Shown piece after piece: positions 17,221 through 27,609 of a stretch of DNA of 57,074 nucleotides. Below the pieces are notes generated by a model. That model was not told the DNA's origin and did not search any database. It was given only the letters and a program-made list of their open reading frames with translations. A program made the position numbers and the translations under genes. Source of the stretch: Companilactobacillus kedongensis (GTDB taxonomy: Bacteria > Bacillota > Bacilli > Lactobacillales > Lactobacillaceae); assembly GCF_003946625.1 (NCBI RefSeq), contig NZ_RHOR01000014.1, positions 1 to 57,074 on the forward strand, in the 5' to 3' direction. Within the stretch, counting starts at the first letter, position 1. Each line of letters starts with the position of its first letter.

Positions 17221-17614
17221 CAGTTTCCCCCGATTCTACTTTTTTAATACACCAAAGAATTAATTCTTCCAAACGTTTTTGATCTTTCTTTATATCTAAA
17301 TAACCGATCAAAGCTTCAAATCCAGTTGACATGTGATATGTCAGAACACCGGTATTCTTAGCTTTAGTATACTTTTTTGCATTACGGCCATTCTTATAGA
17401 TCCTGATCTCTTCATCAGATAAAATGTTTTCTTCTAACATCAAATTTATAAGTGCCGCCTGAGCCTTGGCCGAAACATAGTGTTTAGCCTTTTGCTGCAA
17501 CAGATTTACCTTAGTGATATTCAGATCTAATAGATGTCTGCGAATATAAACCTCATAAGCAGCATCCCCTAAATATGCCAAAGTAACACCGTTTAATTGT
17601 TCAATTTTAACCAT
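17201..17614 (-). CDS. mrnC: Mini-ribonuclease III
   Basis: This is an RNase III catalytic domain without a dsRNA-binding domain, which matures the 3' and 5' ends of 23S rRNA. The [16 protein letters not shown] signature lies near residues 11-26. The start ATG 17614 (MVKIEQLNG) overlaps the cysS stop by 8 bases and gives 137 residues, typical for the family. The gene order cysS-mrnC-rlmB is conserved in Firmicutes. Confidence 0.94.
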   Translation of the reverse strand: MVKIEQLNGVTLAYLGDAAYEVYIRRHLLDLNITKVNLLQQKAKHYVSAKAQAALINLMLEENILSDEEIRIYKNGRNAKKYTKAKNTGVLTYHMSTGFEALIGYLDIKKDQKRLEELILWCIKKVESGETDAEQFE

Positions 17615-19010
17615 TAATGTGCCACCGTGTTCCCTGTGGAGTGTCTTCAAGAATGACACCCATTTCTTTTAATTTATCTCTTAATTGATCACTCGTTGCG
17701 AAATCCTTGTCTGCACGTGCTTGATCACGTCGATTGACCATCTTTTGGATCTCATCTGACAAATCTTGTTGTTCGTCAAATTTGATACCCAAAATACCGC
17801 CCAACAATGCCATTTCATCCAAAATAGCTTGAGCACTATCAGCGTTGATCTCATCTTGAGCACTGTAATTATTTGCTAAACTGACCAACTCAAAAATCTC
17901 AGTTAAACCATTTTGAACATTAAAGTCATCATTCATGGCTTCTTTGAATTTGTCAGAAATAACTGCCACTTTACTCTTGATATCATCGGCAGCACCACTA
18001 GCATCGTCCAATCTGAATTGCAAGTTATTGTAAGCTGTCTTGATCTTCTCAAGATTATCAGCTGCCTTTTGCAAATTAGATTGTGAATATTCCAAAGGTC
18101 TGCGGTAATGAGTTGAAGATAAGAAGAAACGCAATACTTGTGGATCTACTTTCGTTACAAGATCATGCACAGTAACAAAATTGCCTAGTGACTTACTCAT
18201 CTTTTCGTTATTCTCAACCGTAACAAAACCATTATGCATCCAGTAATTAACAAATTTCTTACCAGTCTTAGCTTCACTTTGAGCCAACTCATTCTCATGG
18301 TGAGGGAACTCAAGATCTTGTCCACCACCGTGAATATCAAAGGTGTCTCCTAAATATTTAGTCGACATAACTGAACATTCAATATGCCAGCCCGGACGCC
18401 CTTCACCCCAAGGTGAATCCCATTTTATTTCATTAGGCTTAGCCTTTTTCCAGAGAGCAAAATCTACTGGATCTTGCTTCTTATCAAATTCAGCTTCACC
18501 GATATGTTCACTAGCACCTTGAACTAGTTGATCGATATCTTGATCTGATAATTCTCCATAATGTTTGAATTTACGAGCGCGATAGAAGACATCCCCCTCT
18601 GATTCATAAGCATAGCCTTTTTCAATCAAGTCAGAAATAAATTCAATAATTTCTTTTATATTATCTGTCGCACGTGGATTAATAGTAGCTTTTTGAACAT
18701 TTAACTTACCTACATCTTCATAAAAGGCTTTGATAAATTTGTCAGCTACGGCAGGTACAGTCGTACCCTCACGATTTGCTTCTTTGATCATCTTGTCATC
18801 AACATCAGTAAAATTAGATACAAAGGTTACTTTGTAGCCTAAATACTCTAAATAGCGGCGAACCGTGTCAAAAGCTACGATCGATCGAGCATTTCCAATA
18901 TGAATATAGTTATAAACCGTTGGACCACAGACATACATGTGAACCTCATTTGGGATGATCGATTTAAATTCTTCTTTTTGACGTGTCAACGTGTTGAATA
19001 TCTTTAGCAT
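17607..19010 (-). CDS. cysS: Cysteine--tRNA ligase
   Basis: This class I aminoacyl-tRNA synthetase charges tRNA-Cys. It has [16 protein letters not shown] (zinc Cys and HIGH motif, near residues 28-43), the zinc ligands in ECSVMS and HHENE near 208-238, and KMSKS near 268. The DALR-type anticodon domain follows. Full length at 467 residues. No T-box leader fits in the 82-base gap to gltX. It is co-transcribed with mrnC and rlmB. Confidence 0.97.
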   Translation of the reverse strand: MLKIFNTLTRQKEEFKSIIPNEVHMYVCGPTVYNYIHIGNARSIVAFDTVRRYLEYLGYKVTFVSNFTDVDDKMIKEANREGTTVPAVADKFIKAFYEDVGKLNVQKATINPRATDNIKEIIEFISDLIEKGYAYESEGDVFYRARKFKHYGELSDQDIDQLVQGASEHIGEAEFDKKQDPVDFALWKKAKPNEIKWDSPWGEGRPGWHIECSVMSTKYLGDTFDIHGGGQDLEFPHHENELAQSEAKTGKKFVNYWMHNGFVTVENNEKMSKSLGNFVTVHDLVTKVDPQVLRFFLSSTHYRRPLEYSQSNLQKAADNLEKIKTAYNNLQFRLDDASGAADDIKSKVAVISDKFKEAMNDDFNVQNGLTEIFELVSLANNYSAQDEINADSAQAILDEMALLGGILGIKFDEQQDLSDEIQKMVNRRDQARADKDFATSDQLRDKLKEMGVILEDTPQGTRWHING

Positions 19011-19035
19011 GATTTCTCCTTCCCGTATTAACTGT

Positions 19036-19082
19036 TAAAAAAAAGAGGTCGAGGCAAATTGAGCCTTCAACCTCTTTTTTAT
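19036..19082 (-). terminator. Terminator between gltX and cysS
   Basis: The stem AGAGGTTGAAGGCTC ... GCCTCGACCTCT is followed by eight T on the minus strand. It probably gives partial read-through into cysS or marks the end of the gltX transcript. Confidence 0.8.
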
Positions 19083-19092
19083 TTATTCAAAT

Positions 19093-20589
19093 TTAGTCCA
19101 TTTGTGACAAAGTAGTATCAATATTAGCTAGAGCCTTTTTTCGACCAACTAATTCGATAGCTTCAGCAATTGCTGGACCATGCATTGTACGTGTGGCAGC
19201 GATTCTTGCTGGCATATAAAGTTTTCTACCTTTAACACCCGTATCTGCACGAACTGATTGGATAGCAGCCATGATTCTTGATGCTGTGAAGCGATCTAGT
19301 TTCTCAAGTTTAGTACGTAAGTCTTCGATTGCTGGACGAGCGTCATCGTCTGCTAATTCTTTTTGTTCATCGTCTGTCAAAACATCTGGTTGATTGAAGA
19401 AGACGTCTGATAGTTCAACGATTTGTTGTGTAAAACTCATTTGTGGCATATACAATTCTGTTAAATGTCTTACCCATTGAATAGTATTTGTATCAGGGTT
19501 TTCTGGAATACGTTTTGCTTCGATCAAGTTTTCAAGTGTTAAGTCTGTGATTTCACTAACATCAGCAGTCTTAACATATTGATTATTGACCCATTCCAAT
19601 TTCTTTTGATCAAATTTAGCCGGTGATTTACTCAAACGATTTTCATCAAAGATCTTGATAAATTGTTTACGTGTGAATAATTCATCTTCACCAACTGGTG
19701 ACCAGCCTAATAGAGTAATGAAGTTAAACATAGCTTCTGGCAAATAACCTAATGCACGATATTGTTCGATAAATTGTAGGATCGACTCATCACGTTTACT
19801 TAGCTTCTTACCAGTTTCAGTATTGATGATCAAAGTCATGTGACCGAATCTTGGAGCTTCCCAGCCAAGTGCTTCATAAATCATCAATTGTTTTGGTGTG
19901 TTAGCAACGTGATCATCACCACGGAGAACATGACTGATTTCCATCAAATGGTCATCAATAACAACGGCAAAATTATACGTTGGCATACCGTCACGTTTTT
20001 GGATGATCCAATCTCCACCGATAGTATCGGAATCGATTGAAACTTTACCCTTAACGATATCATCCCACTCGTAATCTTTACCCTTTGGAACATGAATTCT
20101 GACAACTGGCGTTAAACCGGCATCTTTAGCTGCTTGGATCTTAGCTGCCTTTTCTTCTTCACTCATACCAGCAAATTCATATTCATAGTGAGGCATTTCT
20201 CCGCGAGCTTCTTGATCCTCACGCATTTTAGTTAATTCTTCTTCAGTCAGATATGATTCGTAAGCTAGACCTTTATCAAGTAATTCTTGGATATATTTTT
20301 GATAAATTTCTTTTCTTTCAGATTGACGATAAGGACCGTAATCTCCACCGATATCAGGACCTTCATCCCAATCGACACCTAACCATTTAAGGTTTTCTAG
20401 TTGGCTTTGTTCTCCGCCTTCAACATTACGTTTTGTATCTGTATCTTCGATACGGATAACAAAAGTCCCCTTATGTCTTCTTGCAAACAAATAATTAAAG
20501 ATTGCAGTTCTAGCGTTACCAATATGCAAGTGTCCTGTAGGACTTGGTGCATATCTAACTCGTACTTTACTATCTGACTTTTTTGCCAT
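19093..20589 (-). CDS. gltX: Glutamate--tRNA ligase
   Basis: This class I synthetase charges tRNA-Glu and, in lactobacilli without GlnRS, probably also tRNA-Gln as substrate for GatCAB. The [18 protein letters not shown] (HIGH) motif is at about residues 11-28 and [10 protein letters not shown] (KMSKS-type) near 255. I chose ATG 20589 (MAKKSDSK) with GAGGGGAG upstream, giving 498 residues; the longer frame runs into the preceding gene. It overlaps the PIN/TRAM gene by 20 bases. Confidence 0.95.
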   Translation of the reverse strand: MAKKSDSKVRVRYAPSPTGHLHIGNARTAIFNYLFARRHKGTFVIRIEDTDTKRNVEGGEQSQLENLKWLGVDWDEGPDIGGDYGPYRQSERKEIYQKYIQELLDKGLAYESYLTEEELTKMREDQEARGEMPHYEYEFAGMSEEEKAAKIQAAKDAGLTPVVRIHVPKGKDYEWDDIVKGKVSIDSDTIGGDWIIQKRDGMPTYNFAVVIDDHLMEISHVLRGDDHVANTPKQLMIYEALGWEAPRFGHMTLIINTETGKKLSKRDESILQFIEQYRALGYLPEAMFNFITLLGWSPVGEDELFTRKQFIKIFDENRLSKSPAKFDQKKLEWVNNQYVKTADVSEITDLTLENLIEAKRIPENPDTNTIQWVRHLTELYMPQMSFTQQIVELSDVFFNQPDVLTDDEQKELADDDARPAIEDLRTKLEKLDRFTASRIMAAIQSVRADTGVKGRKLYMPARIAATRTMHGPAIAEAIELVGRKKALANIDTTLSQMD

Positions 20590-21778
20590 TTCTATTGACT
20601 CCCCTCTTATTTTGCGAATTATTCTTAGGATTTTTCTTTTCCTTTGAACCATTCTTGGTGCTTCCTTGGATACCATTCATAGAATGCTTAGGTTTTGCAA
20701 AAATCATTTTACCAGCATCTGTTTGCAGTGCACTAGTTACAACAACGTCGACCTTTTTATCAATGAAATACTTTCCATCTTCAACGACGACCATCGTTCC
20801 ATCTTCTAGGTACGCAACACCTTGTTCTCGTTCAGTACCCTCCTTTATTACATTAACAGTCATTGTCTCTCCTGGCAAAACCATAGGTTTTAAGACTTTG
20901 GCTAGTTCGTTAATATTCAGGACTTGAACATTTTGAAATTCACTCACCTTACTTAAATTATAATCATTTGTAATTACAGCGCCACCAATTTCTTTAGCTA
21001 ATTTAAGTAATTTCATATCAACTTCAGGAATATTATCATAATCTCTCGTTGTTGTTTCATAATTTATTGTTTGATCCATCTTGATCTCATTTAAAATATC
21101 CAAACCACGACGTCCACGTTCACGCTTTTGATTGTCACTGGAATCAGAGATCAATTGCAATTCATGAACCACAAAATCAGGGATCATTAACTTTCCTTCA
21201 AGGAAACCTGTCTGTGCTATTTGATGAATTCTTCCATCGATAACGACTGATGTATCAAGGATCTTATAGGGATAAAAATCTTTTTTAGATTCACGGCGAG
21301 TAATCTCACCATTGAAATCCAATCCCTCATTTTTATCATTATTTTTACGCTTGCTTATAGAAAAACTACGCCAATCATTTCTTCGACTTGTTCCCATTCT
21401 AAATCCGACAAATCCGAAAATGATCATTAGAATTGGGGGAATAATATTAGCGAACATATTATGCATCATATAGAAAGGAATCGAAATGATGTTTGCTAAG
21501 ATGAGTCCTCCAATCAAGAAGAGTGCCCCAAAAATTATCCAGCCGGGTGAGCGTGAATTAAGGTACTTTTCAATTCTAGTATTTAGGTCAGATATCGGCT
21601 TAACAAATAAGAATGATAATAAATATAAAATAACTCCACCAATAAGTCCGTCAACATAACCGTTGTTTAACCAATTGATATCTGCCATACCAGTAACGAT
21701 CCATAGCGCTGGCAAAAATGTTATACCAAATGCTATCCCAAGCAATGCGAAAATAGCGTTAATTAATATTTTTCGCAT
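20570..21778 (-). CDS. yacL: YacL-type membrane-anchored PIN/TRAM domain protein
   Basis: Four hydrophobic segments in about residues 1-125 anchor the protein. A PIN ribonuclease-like domain follows with [12 protein letters not shown] near residue 173, the RGRRGLDIL segment, and [10 protein letters not shown] near 265, all retaining acidic residues. A TRAM RNA-binding domain begins at [11 protein letters not shown] near 300. The last 40 residues are Lys/Asn-rich and probably disordered. This architecture between radA and gltX is conserved in Firmicutes; its substrate is unknown. Confidence 0.88.
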   Translation of the reverse strand: MRKILINAIFALLGIAFGITFLPALWIVTGMADINWLNNGYVDGLIGGVILYLLSFLFVKPISDLNTRIEKYLNSRSPGWIIFGALFLIGGLILANIISIPFYMMHNMFANIIPPILMIIFGFVGFRMGTSRRNDWRSFSISKRKNNDKNEGLDFNGEITRRESKKDFYPYKILDTSVVIDGRIHQIAQTGFLEGKLMIPDFVVHELQLISDSSDNQKRERGRRGLDILNEIKMDQTINYETTTRDYDNIPEVDMKLLKLAKEIGGAVITNDYNLSKVSEFQNVQVLNINELAKVLKPMVLPGETMTVNVIKEGTEREQGVAYLEDGTMVVVEDGKYFIDKKVDVVVTSALQTDAGKMIFAKPKHSMNGIQGSTKNGSKEKKNPKNNSQNKRGVNRNGKKVR

Positions 21779-21788
21779 AGAAAACCTC

Positions 21789-23159
21789 CTAGTTAAAAAC
21801 TTTATTCATTGCTTCTGTAACTGTAGAAACTCCAATAATTTGTATTGTATTATCCTTCGACCAATCACCGAGATTGTTCTTTGGAATAAAAATCCGTTTG
21901 AAACCTAATTTTTCAGCCTCATTAACTCTTTGATCGATCAGATTTACTCGTCTAACTTCTCCAGTTAGACCGATCTCACCAACAAAGCAATCTGTTGCTG
22001 GAATACCAAGGTTTTTATAACTTGATGCAACAGCCATAGCCAACGCCAAATCAATCGCTGGCTCATCTAATTTTACACCACCAGTTGATTTTAAATAAGC
22101 GTCTTGGTTTTGCAACATCAAGTTACCACGTTTTTCTAAAACAGCCATAATAACTGACACTCGATTATGGTCTAATCCCGTGGCTGTACGCTTGGCATTC
22201 CCAAAAATGGTTGGAGAGATCAAAGACTGGATCTCAACTAAAATAGGTCTAGTTCCTTCCATAGATACAACAACAGCTGAACCGTTGGTATCAGTTAATC
22301 TTTCCTCTAAGAATATTTCAGAAGGATTATCGACCTCGATCAAGCCTTGAGTCCTCATCTCAAAAATACCGATTTCATTAGTTGATCCGAAACGATTCTT
22401 AACTGAACGTAAAATACGATAACTATGGTGAGTATCGCCTTCAAAGTACAAAACTGTATCCACCATATGCTCCAAAACTTTAGGCCCAGCAATAGCTCCA
22501 CCCTTGGTCACATGTCCAACAACAAAAACTGTAATATTCTGTTGTTTAGCAATATTCATCAATTCTGCTGTAACTTCTCTGATCTGCGACACACTACCGA
22601 CCGCTGAAGTAATTTCTGGTTCATCCATTGTCTGAACTGAATCAATAACTAGATAGTCAGGTTTAATATCATTGATAGTTTCCCTGATGTAGCTCATATC
22701 AGTCTGCGGATAGACAAATAGATCATCCCCATTGATTCCTAAACGATCAGCACGCATCTTGATCTGCGAAGCACTCTCTTCACCAGAAACGTACAGAACT
22801 TTACCACCAGCGTCTTGTAATTGACCTGAAACTTGCATCAATAAAGTCGACTTACCAATACCAGGATCACCACCGATCAAAATCAATGATCCAGGTACGA
22901 TGCCGCCACCTAAGACTCGATTAAGTTCTGACATTTTAGTTTTAACACGTTCCTCTTTTGAAAAAGAAACATTATTCAAACTGATCGGTTTCGACTCCAA
23001 ATCACTTGTTCGACGACTAGGAGTAGCCTGAGCAACTTCTTTATGCTCGATTTCCTCTACCATCTGATTCCAAACACCACAGTTTGGGCAACGTCCCAAA
23101 TATCTTGGAGAAACGTAACCACAATTTTGACAAATATATTTTGTTTTTGGTTTAGCCAC
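21789..23159 (-). CDS. radA: DNA repair protein RadA
   Basis: RadA is a RecA-like helicase that promotes branch migration in recombination. It shows an N-terminal C4 zinc finger (CQNCGY ... CPNC), Walker [13 protein letters not shown] near residue 91, the RadA-specific KNRFG near 245, and a C-terminal Lon-protease-like domain ([13 protein letters not shown]). At 456 residues it is full length. The ATG at 23159 is followed closely downstream by yacL, indicating one transcript. Confidence 0.96.
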   Translation of the reverse strand: MAKPKTKYICQNCGYVSPRYLGRCPNCGVWNQMVEEIEHKEVAQATPSRRTSDLESKPISLNNVSFSKEERVKTKMSELNRVLGGGIVPGSLILIGGDPGIGKSTLLMQVSGQLQDAGGKVLYVSGEESASQIKMRADRLGINGDDLFVYPQTDMSYIRETINDIKPDYLVIDSVQTMDEPEITSAVGSVSQIREVTAELMNIAKQQNITVFVVGHVTKGGAIAGPKVLEHMVDTVLYFEGDTHHSYRILRSVKNRFGSTNEIGIFEMRTQGLIEVDNPSEIFLEERLTDTNGSAVVVSMEGTRPILVEIQSLISPTIFGNAKRTATGLDHNRVSVIMAVLEKRGNLMLQNQDAYLKSTGGVKLDEPAIDLALAMAVASSYKNLGIPATDCFVGEIGLTGEVRRVNLIDQRVNEAEKLGFKRIFIPKNNLGDWSKDNTIQIIGVSTVTEAMNKVFN

Positions 23160-23177
23160 TAAAAATTCCTTCCTTAA

Positions 23178-23720
23178 CTAAATTCCAGATGAACCAAATC
23201 CGCCTTGTCTTTCTTTAAGACCGCCTTCATCATCATCAGTTGTTAGATACTTGATGAAAATGCCTTGAGCTAAGCGTTCACCCTTCTTGATTTTGTAATC
23301 CACAGGGAAGAAATTGATCAATTGAACAAACAATTCTCCCTCGTTTCCTTCATTATTATAGTAGTCAGCGTCAACCACTCCGATTCCATTAGGAATTGAA
23401 AGTCCTCGCTTCAACGGATTACTAGAACGACTGGCAATTATCAAAACCTCATCATCTTGCATATAAGCCTTAATTCCGGTTGGAACCAAAACTGGTTTGA
23501 TAGATTTTTGAACTTTGTCTAATTCTAGATCTTCTATTTTACCCTTGTTAAATAAAAATTTTAAAACATTTAGTACTCCAAATTTCCAGATTGAAGGAAC
23601 TACAAAATCGGCTGCACTCTCGATATCATACCCAGCAGCGTTTTTAGTCTGTCTCTTTGGCAAATTAATTCCCTGTTCACGATATTTCTCGACAATTTCA
23701 AAACCGCGTTTTTTATTCAA
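23178..23720 (-). CDS. dut: dUTP diphosphatase-like protein
   Basis: This trimeric dUTPase hydrolyses dUTP to dUMP and PPi. Motifs are visible in order: AGYDIESA (1), ASRSSNPLKRGLSIPNG (2), GVVDADYYNNEGNEGEL (3), GERLAQGIF (4) and ERQGGFGSSG (5). An insert near residues 45-75 makes it longer (180 residues) than the usual 145. The start is a TTG at 23720 with GTGAGGTT upstream. It is the first gene of the dut-radA-yacL-gltX run and is divergent from the GNAT gene. Confidence 0.88.
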   Translation of the reverse strand: MNKKRGFEIVEKYREQGINLPKRQTKNAAGYDIESAADFVVPSIWKFGVLNVLKFLFNKGKIEDLELDKVQKSIKPVLVPTGIKAYMQDDEVLIIASRSSNPLKRGLSIPNGIGVVDADYYNNEGNEGELFVQLINFFPVDYKIKKGERLAQGIFIKYLTTDDDEGGLKERQGGFGSSGI

Positions 23721-23851
23721 AATTTCAACCTCACCAAACTATTAGATACATAAAATGATAGCATTCTAATGGATATAAAACTATCCTGAACACTGACTTT
23801 CCTTCATTAATACGGTAATATTGAATTAAAAGTTTTTAAAGGGGGCTGTTT

Positions 23852-24154
23852 ATGGAAATAAAGTCAGAAACTAATCGTTTTTACATCGAGGAAAACGATA
23901 TTTTAGTTGGCGAAGTTGGGATCACCAAAATCGATGACTCCATAATTTCGATCGATCATACCTTTGTCAATGAAGACTATCGTGGTCAAGGACTGGCTAA
24001 AAAGTTATTAGACGCTGCTTTAGAATATGCAGAATTGAATGATCTAAAGATAGTTCCAGTTTGCTCATATGCTAAGGCGACTTTTAAAAGCACTCCAGAG
24101 ATCCAGCACTTCTTAACTAAAAACTATCAAGAACTTCTAGGAGGAGAAAAATGA
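23852..24154 (+). CDS. Short GNAT-like N-acetyltransferase (YjdJ type)
   Basis: This is a 100-residue protein of the short GNAT-like class. The motif [18 protein letters not shown] (about residues 41-58) is the acetyl-CoA-binding segment, and [11 protein letters not shown] follows as in the family. The substrate is unknown. The ATG follows AAAGGGGG. Its stop overlaps the rpiA start (ATGA), so the two are translationally coupled. Confidence 0.82.
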   Translation: MEIKSETNRFYIEENDILVGEVGITKIDDSIISIDHTFVNEDYRGQGLAKKLLDAALEYAELNDLKIVPVCSYAKATFKSTPEIQHFLTKNYQELLGGEK

Positions 24155-24837
24155 ATCAAGATGAACTTAAAAAAGCTGTCGGTATTAAGTCAGTAGACTT
24201 CATTCAAAGTGATTCCGTCGTAGGATTAGGTACAGGATCAACTGTTTATTATATGATTGAAGAACTCGGCAAAAGATACCAAAATGGTGAGATCAAAAAC
24301 ATCGTTGGTGTAGCTACTTCATCACGTTCTCAAAAACAAGCTGAATCATTAGGTATTCCAATGAAGGACTTAAATGAAGTTGATCATATTGACTTAACAA
24401 TTGATGGCGCTGATCAAATTGATAAAAATTTCCAAGGAATCAAAGGTGGCGGTGCTGCTCATTTGCTAGAAAAAATGGTTGCTACTAACTCACACAAGAA
24501 CATCTGGATCGTTGATCAATCAAAACTAGCTGACGAATTAGGCAGTTTCCCACTTCCAACTGAAGTCATTCCGTTTGGATGTGAGAAGACCTTTGCTGAT
24601 CTCAAAGCCGAAAACTTGCAACCAGAGTTCCGTTTGGACGAAAATGGAAAACGTGTATTAACGCATAATAAAAATTACGTAATCGACCTCAAGATGGGAT
24701 CAATCAAACATCCACATCTTTTGGCTGATTGGCTAGATCACCAAGTGGGTATCGTTGCCCATGGATTGTTCCTTGACCTAGTTAACACGATTGTTGTCGG
24801 TTATGACGATGGTCCAAAAGTAATTGAGTGCAGGTGA
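24151..24837 (+). CDS. rpiA: Ribose-5-phosphate isomerase A
   Basis: The enzyme interconverts ribose-5-P and ribulose-5-P in the pentose phosphate pathway. The [15 protein letters not shown] loop lies at about residues 26-40, the DGADQID active-site segment near 90, and [12 protein letters not shown] near 103. The 228-residue length is normal. Its stop codon lies at the right end of the TnpB element, so the last residues (ECR) could have been altered by the insertion. A GGAGGAG site precedes the start. Confidence 0.95.
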   Translation: MNQDELKKAVGIKSVDFIQSDSVVGLGTGSTVYYMIEELGKRYQNGEIKNIVGVATSSRSQKQAESLGIPMKDLNEVDHIDLTIDGADQIDKNFQGIKGGGAAHLLEKMVATNSHKNIWIVDQSKLADELGSFPLPTEVIPFGCEKTFADLKAENLQPEFRLDENGKRVLTHNKNYVIDLKMGSIKHPHLLADWLDHQVGIVAHGLFLDLVNTIVVGYDDGPKVIECR

Positions 24838-24990
24838 ATTACTCGTCACTAAAGTAACGAACTTCTAGGAACACTCCTAACTTGCCAACTGGCATTTCAA
24901 CCAATTAGTAGAGGCTAGAGCTATTTTACTAAGGCTTGTCCCAAGCCTTTATTAAGAATGTTTTTACTGGCGTTAATATCACGATCGTGA
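24838..24990 (-). ncRNA. Putative omega RNA (right-end guide RNA of TnpB)
   Basis: Reading the minus strand out of tnpB, four stem-loops follow each other: AAGGCTTG/CAAGCCTT (24949-24931, inside the tnpB C-terminal codons), TGCCA-GT-TGGCA (24894-24883), TAGGA-GTGT-TCCTA (24879-24866) and CGTTACT/AGTGACG (24859-24844). TnpB nucleases use an RNA from exactly this 3' region as scaffold, with the guide taken from flanking DNA, here the antisense of the rpiA 3' end. Boundaries and expression are inferred. Confidence 0.55.
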
Positions 24991-26090
24991 TGTACATGGC
25001 AATTTGGACACGACCAATCACGTACATCTAATTCATGTTTACCGTCATCATAGCCACAGTTTGAACATATCTGACTGGTCTTATATGGATCAATGACAAC
25101 TAGTTGTTTGTCATACCAAGTACATTTGTACTCCAACATCAGGCGCAGTTGGCGCCATGATTGGTTGGCAATTGCACGTGCAAGATTATGATTTTTCAAG
25201 AGATTATTAGTCTTGATGTCTTCAATAACGATCGTATCGTAGTCGTGGACTAATTGAGTTGTGATCTTATGTAAGTAATCTTTTCTTTGATTACTTATCT
25301 TCTCACTGTATTTGGCCACCATGATTTTAGCCTTTTGATAGTTCTTATATTGATCGAGTGATTTTGGCTCAATAAGTCCATATTTCTTTTGTTTATGGAT
25401 ATCCTTGATAGCCAGTAATCTTCTTCTGGCCAATCTCTTTTCCCAATAGTGTTTCTTACGTTCTAGGTTTTTATCGAACCTGACCGTAGAATATTTAACA
25501 CTATCAGACGTTATCAAGAGATCAGATACACCAACATCAAGACCAACTTGCCTTTTAGTCTTAGAGAATACTTGGTTCTCGCATTCAACTAAGACGACAG
25601 CATAATACTTGTTGGTAGTTGACTTACGTATTGTCACCGCCTTGATTTTGCCTGATATCTTTTGGCCAGACTTGTACCTTACTGATCCAAGTTTTGGCAA
25701 ACGGATCACATGTTTGTCGGTCAAAGCTATATTGTTACTTATAAACTTGCATTGATAGCTCTGCTTAGGAAACTTCTTACTTTTAAATTTAGGTTGTTTC
25801 CTAATATGCTTGAAGAAGCCTTTGAATGCTTCAATCAAGTCATGATCCGTCGCTTGTAAAGCTGTGCTTTCAGCCAGCTTTAACCAAGAATATTCCTTCT
25901 TTAGTTGTGGAAGCAGGTAGTTAAGACTATATGCACTTAAGAATGTGGATTCAGGATTGTTTTCATATCTTTGTTGGATCATGTCTAACATTTGATTCCA
26001 AACAAAACGATTAGCGCCAAAGTTCAAAGCAATATGTTCAATCTGTTCTTGATTCGGATATATCCGAAGTTTAATACCTTTTAGTACCAT
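24921..26090 (-). CDS. tnpB: TnpB RNA-guided nuclease of an IS605/IS1341-type element
   Basis: The 389-residue protein carries a helix-turn-helix-like N-terminus (KLRIYPNQEQ) and a split RuvC nuclease. Candidate catalytic residues are Asp185 (GLDVG), Glu290 (VIEDI) and Asp371 (DRDINASKN). The zinc ribbon has Cys342, Cys345, Cys361 and Cys364. All are intact, so it is likely active as an RNA-guided DNA endonuclease, the ancestor type of Cas12. ATG 26090 follows AGAGGTG; an earlier in-frame ATG at 26135 overlaps the promoter. It is transcribed against rpiA and pepC. Confidence 0.92.
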   Translation of the reverse strand: MVLKGIKLRIYPNQEQIEHIALNFGANRFVWNQMLDMIQQRYENNPESTFLSAYSLNYLLPQLKKEYSWLKLAESTALQATDHDLIEAFKGFFKHIRKQPKFKSKKFPKQSYQCKFISNNIALTDKHVIRLPKLGSVRYKSGQKISGKIKAVTIRKSTTNKYYAVVLVECENQVFSKTKRQVGLDVGVSDLLITSDSVKYSTVRFDKNLERKKHYWEKRLARRRLLAIKDIHKQKKYGLIEPKSLDQYKNYQKAKIMVAKYSEKISNQRKDYLHKITTQLVHDYDTIVIEDIKTNNLLKNHNLARAIANQSWRQLRLMLEYKCTWYDKQLVVIDPYKTSQICSNCGYDDGKHELDVRDWSCPNCHVHHDRDINASKNILNKGLGQALVK

Positions 26091-26115
26091 ATTTATCACC
26101 TCTTTTCTAATTTTT

Positions 26116-26144
26116 ATTATACTAGAAAAGAACATACGTTTGTG
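26116..26144 (-). promoter_or_regulatory. tnpB promoter with overlapping LexA-like (SOS) box
   Basis: On the minus strand TATAAT (26121-26116) is preceded by 17 bases and a weak -35 CACAAA (26144-26139). The segment 26129-26142 reads CAAACGTATGTTCT, which matches 12 of 14 positions of the Gram-positive LexA/DinR consensus CGAACRNRYGTTYC. A repressor there would cover the -35 and spacer. The match was found by eye and needs testing. Confidence 0.55.
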
Positions 26145-26166
26145 CCGAAAAAATAAATAAAGAGAA

Positions 26167-26225
26167 GTTGCTCAAGATGATGATTCATCTATTAAATGAA
26201 TTAACGAGGTTTCTCATCTAGCAAC
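26167..26225 (+). promoter_or_regulatory. Nested inverted repeat upstream of pepC
   Basis: GTTGCT-CA-AGATGA (26167-26180) pairs with TCATCT-AGCAAC (26214-26225), and ATTCAT/ATGAAT forms a second stem inside. It lies 27 bases before the pepC start. It lacks a T-run, so it is not a terminator. It could be a leader stem-loop or an operator. Confidence 0.45.
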
Positions 26226-26252
26226 TCGTATAAAATTAGAGGGAGAAATTTT

Positions 26253-27596
26253 ATGACAAAAGAAATAACATCACAAGAATTAGCCAAGTTTCAAGAAAAT
26301 TTTGAACAAACTCCTGGATCTTCAGCTATCAAAAATTCCGTTGTAAATAATGGTCTCTACAAATCAAGTGAAACAATTGCTTCTAAAGTAGCGATGGACC
26401 CTATTTTCTCAGTTGATATTGATACTGGTGCCGTTGCCGATCAAAAACAATCTGGACTCTGCTGGGTCTTTGCAGCCTTAAATACAATGAGACATCCCCT
26501 ACAAAAAGATTTCAAGATCAAAGGTTTTGAATTATCTGAAGGATACATGTTGTTCTGGGACAAATTAGAGAAATCTAACTTCTTCTTCCAAAACGTGATC
26601 AACACTGCTGACCTACCCGTTGGCGACAGAAAAGTTGACTTCCTAATGACAACACCACAACAAGATGGTGGACAATGGGATATGGTCATGGCACTTGTTC
26701 AAAAATATGGTGTCGTTCCTAAGAGCGTTATGCCTGATACTTTCAGCAGAACTAAGTCAAACGAACTCAATACTGTCTTGAATACTAAACTCCGTAAAGA
26801 TGCTATCATTTTGCGCGACTTAGTTAACAAGAACGAATCAGAAGCAGATATTGAACGTCAAAAGAACGAAATGCTAAGTGAAATTTACAAGATCTTAGTT
26901 TATACAGTCGGTGAACCACCTGCCAAATTTGACTGGGCTTATCGTGATGACGATAAGAAATATCACAAGGAATCAGATATCACACCACAAGAATTCTTTA
27001 AGAAGTACGTTGGCTGGGACTTAGATAACTACGTTTCAACTATTAATGCTCCAACTGATGATAAACCTTACAACCACGTTTATACCGTTGAAATGCTAGG
27101 TAACGTTGTCGGTGGACGTCAGGTACGTCACTTGAATCTTGAAATCAATGACTTCAAGGACTTGGCCGTTAAACAATTGCAAAGCGGTGAAGTAGTCTGG
27201 TTCGGTAGTGATGTTGGACAAAGCTCTGATACAAAAGTCGGAATCATGGATACAAATATCTATGACCTTGAAGGACTTTTAAATACTGATCTTGGACTTA
27301 CTAAGGCACAACGCCTTGATTACATCGAAAGTATGATGACACACGCTATGGTTATCACCGGTGTAGACCTTGATGAAAACGGCAAACCACTCAAATGGAA
27401 AGTCGAAAATTCATGGGGTGAAAAAGTCGGTACTAAAGGTTACTTCGTCATGAGTGATTCATGGTTTGACGAATATGTTTACCAACTCGTTATCAACAAG
27501 GATCTTCTTAGTGATTCCCTAAAAGAAACTTTTGATACTGAGTCTAAAGATCCTAAGGTTCTTGCACCATGGGATCCAATGGGCGCATTGGCATAG
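26253..27596 (+). CDS. pepC: Aminopeptidase C (bleomycin hydrolase family, C1B)
   Basis: This cytoplasmic cysteine aminopeptidase releases N-terminal residues from peptides during growth on casein-type substrates. The catalytic Cys70 sits in DQKQSGLCWVFAALN, the His in THAMVITGVDL near residue 368 and the Asn in VENSWGE near 388. The C-terminus APWDPMGALA is the conserved tail that reaches the active site. At 447 residues it is complete. Ribosome binding site GAGGGAG. A long palindrome and a terminator follow. Confidence 0.96.
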   Translation: MTKEITSQELAKFQENFEQTPGSSAIKNSVVNNGLYKSSETIASKVAMDPIFSVDIDTGAVADQKQSGLCWVFAALNTMRHPLQKDFKIKGFELSEGYMLFWDKLEKSNFFFQNVINTADLPVGDRKVDFLMTTPQQDGGQWDMVMALVQKYGVVPKSVMPDTFSRTKSNELNTVLNTKLRKDAIILRDLVNKNESEADIERQKNEMLSEIYKILVYTVGEPPAKFDWAYRDDDKKYHKESDITPQEFFKKYVGWDLDNYVSTINAPTDDKPYNHVYTVEMLGNVVGGRQVRHLNLEINDFKDLAVKQLQSGEVVWFGSDVGQSSDTKVGIMDTNIYDLEGLLNTDLGLTKAQRLDYIESMMTHAMVITGVDLDENGKPLKWKVENSWGEKVGTKGYFVMSDSWFDEYVYQLVINKDLLSDSLKETFDTESKDPKVLAPWDPMGALA

Positions 27597-27609
27597 GTTT
27601 TGATTTCCG

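Larger units (their letters stand above)
24838..26160 (-). mobile_element. IS605/IS1341-type element carrying only tnpB
   Basis: The element consists of a complete tnpB with no adjacent tnpA, a hairpin-rich right end (24838-24949) and a short left end (about 26091-26160). It lies antisense between rpiA and pepC, which are adjacent in related lactobacilli as I recall. Single-gene tnpB elements depend on a TnpA in trans; the partial tnpA at the window start shows that such genes exist in this genome. Exact ends are uncertain because this family leaves no target duplication or terminal inverted repeats. Confidence 0.75.

Noticed and set aside
19010-19092. T-box leader for cysS or gltX
   Set aside because: The gap is only about 80 bases, contains a plain terminator and lacks the conserved T-box sequence.
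26229-26234. TATAAA as the pepC -10 box
   Set aside because: It would put the transcription start inside the ribosome binding site, too close to the ATG at 26253.
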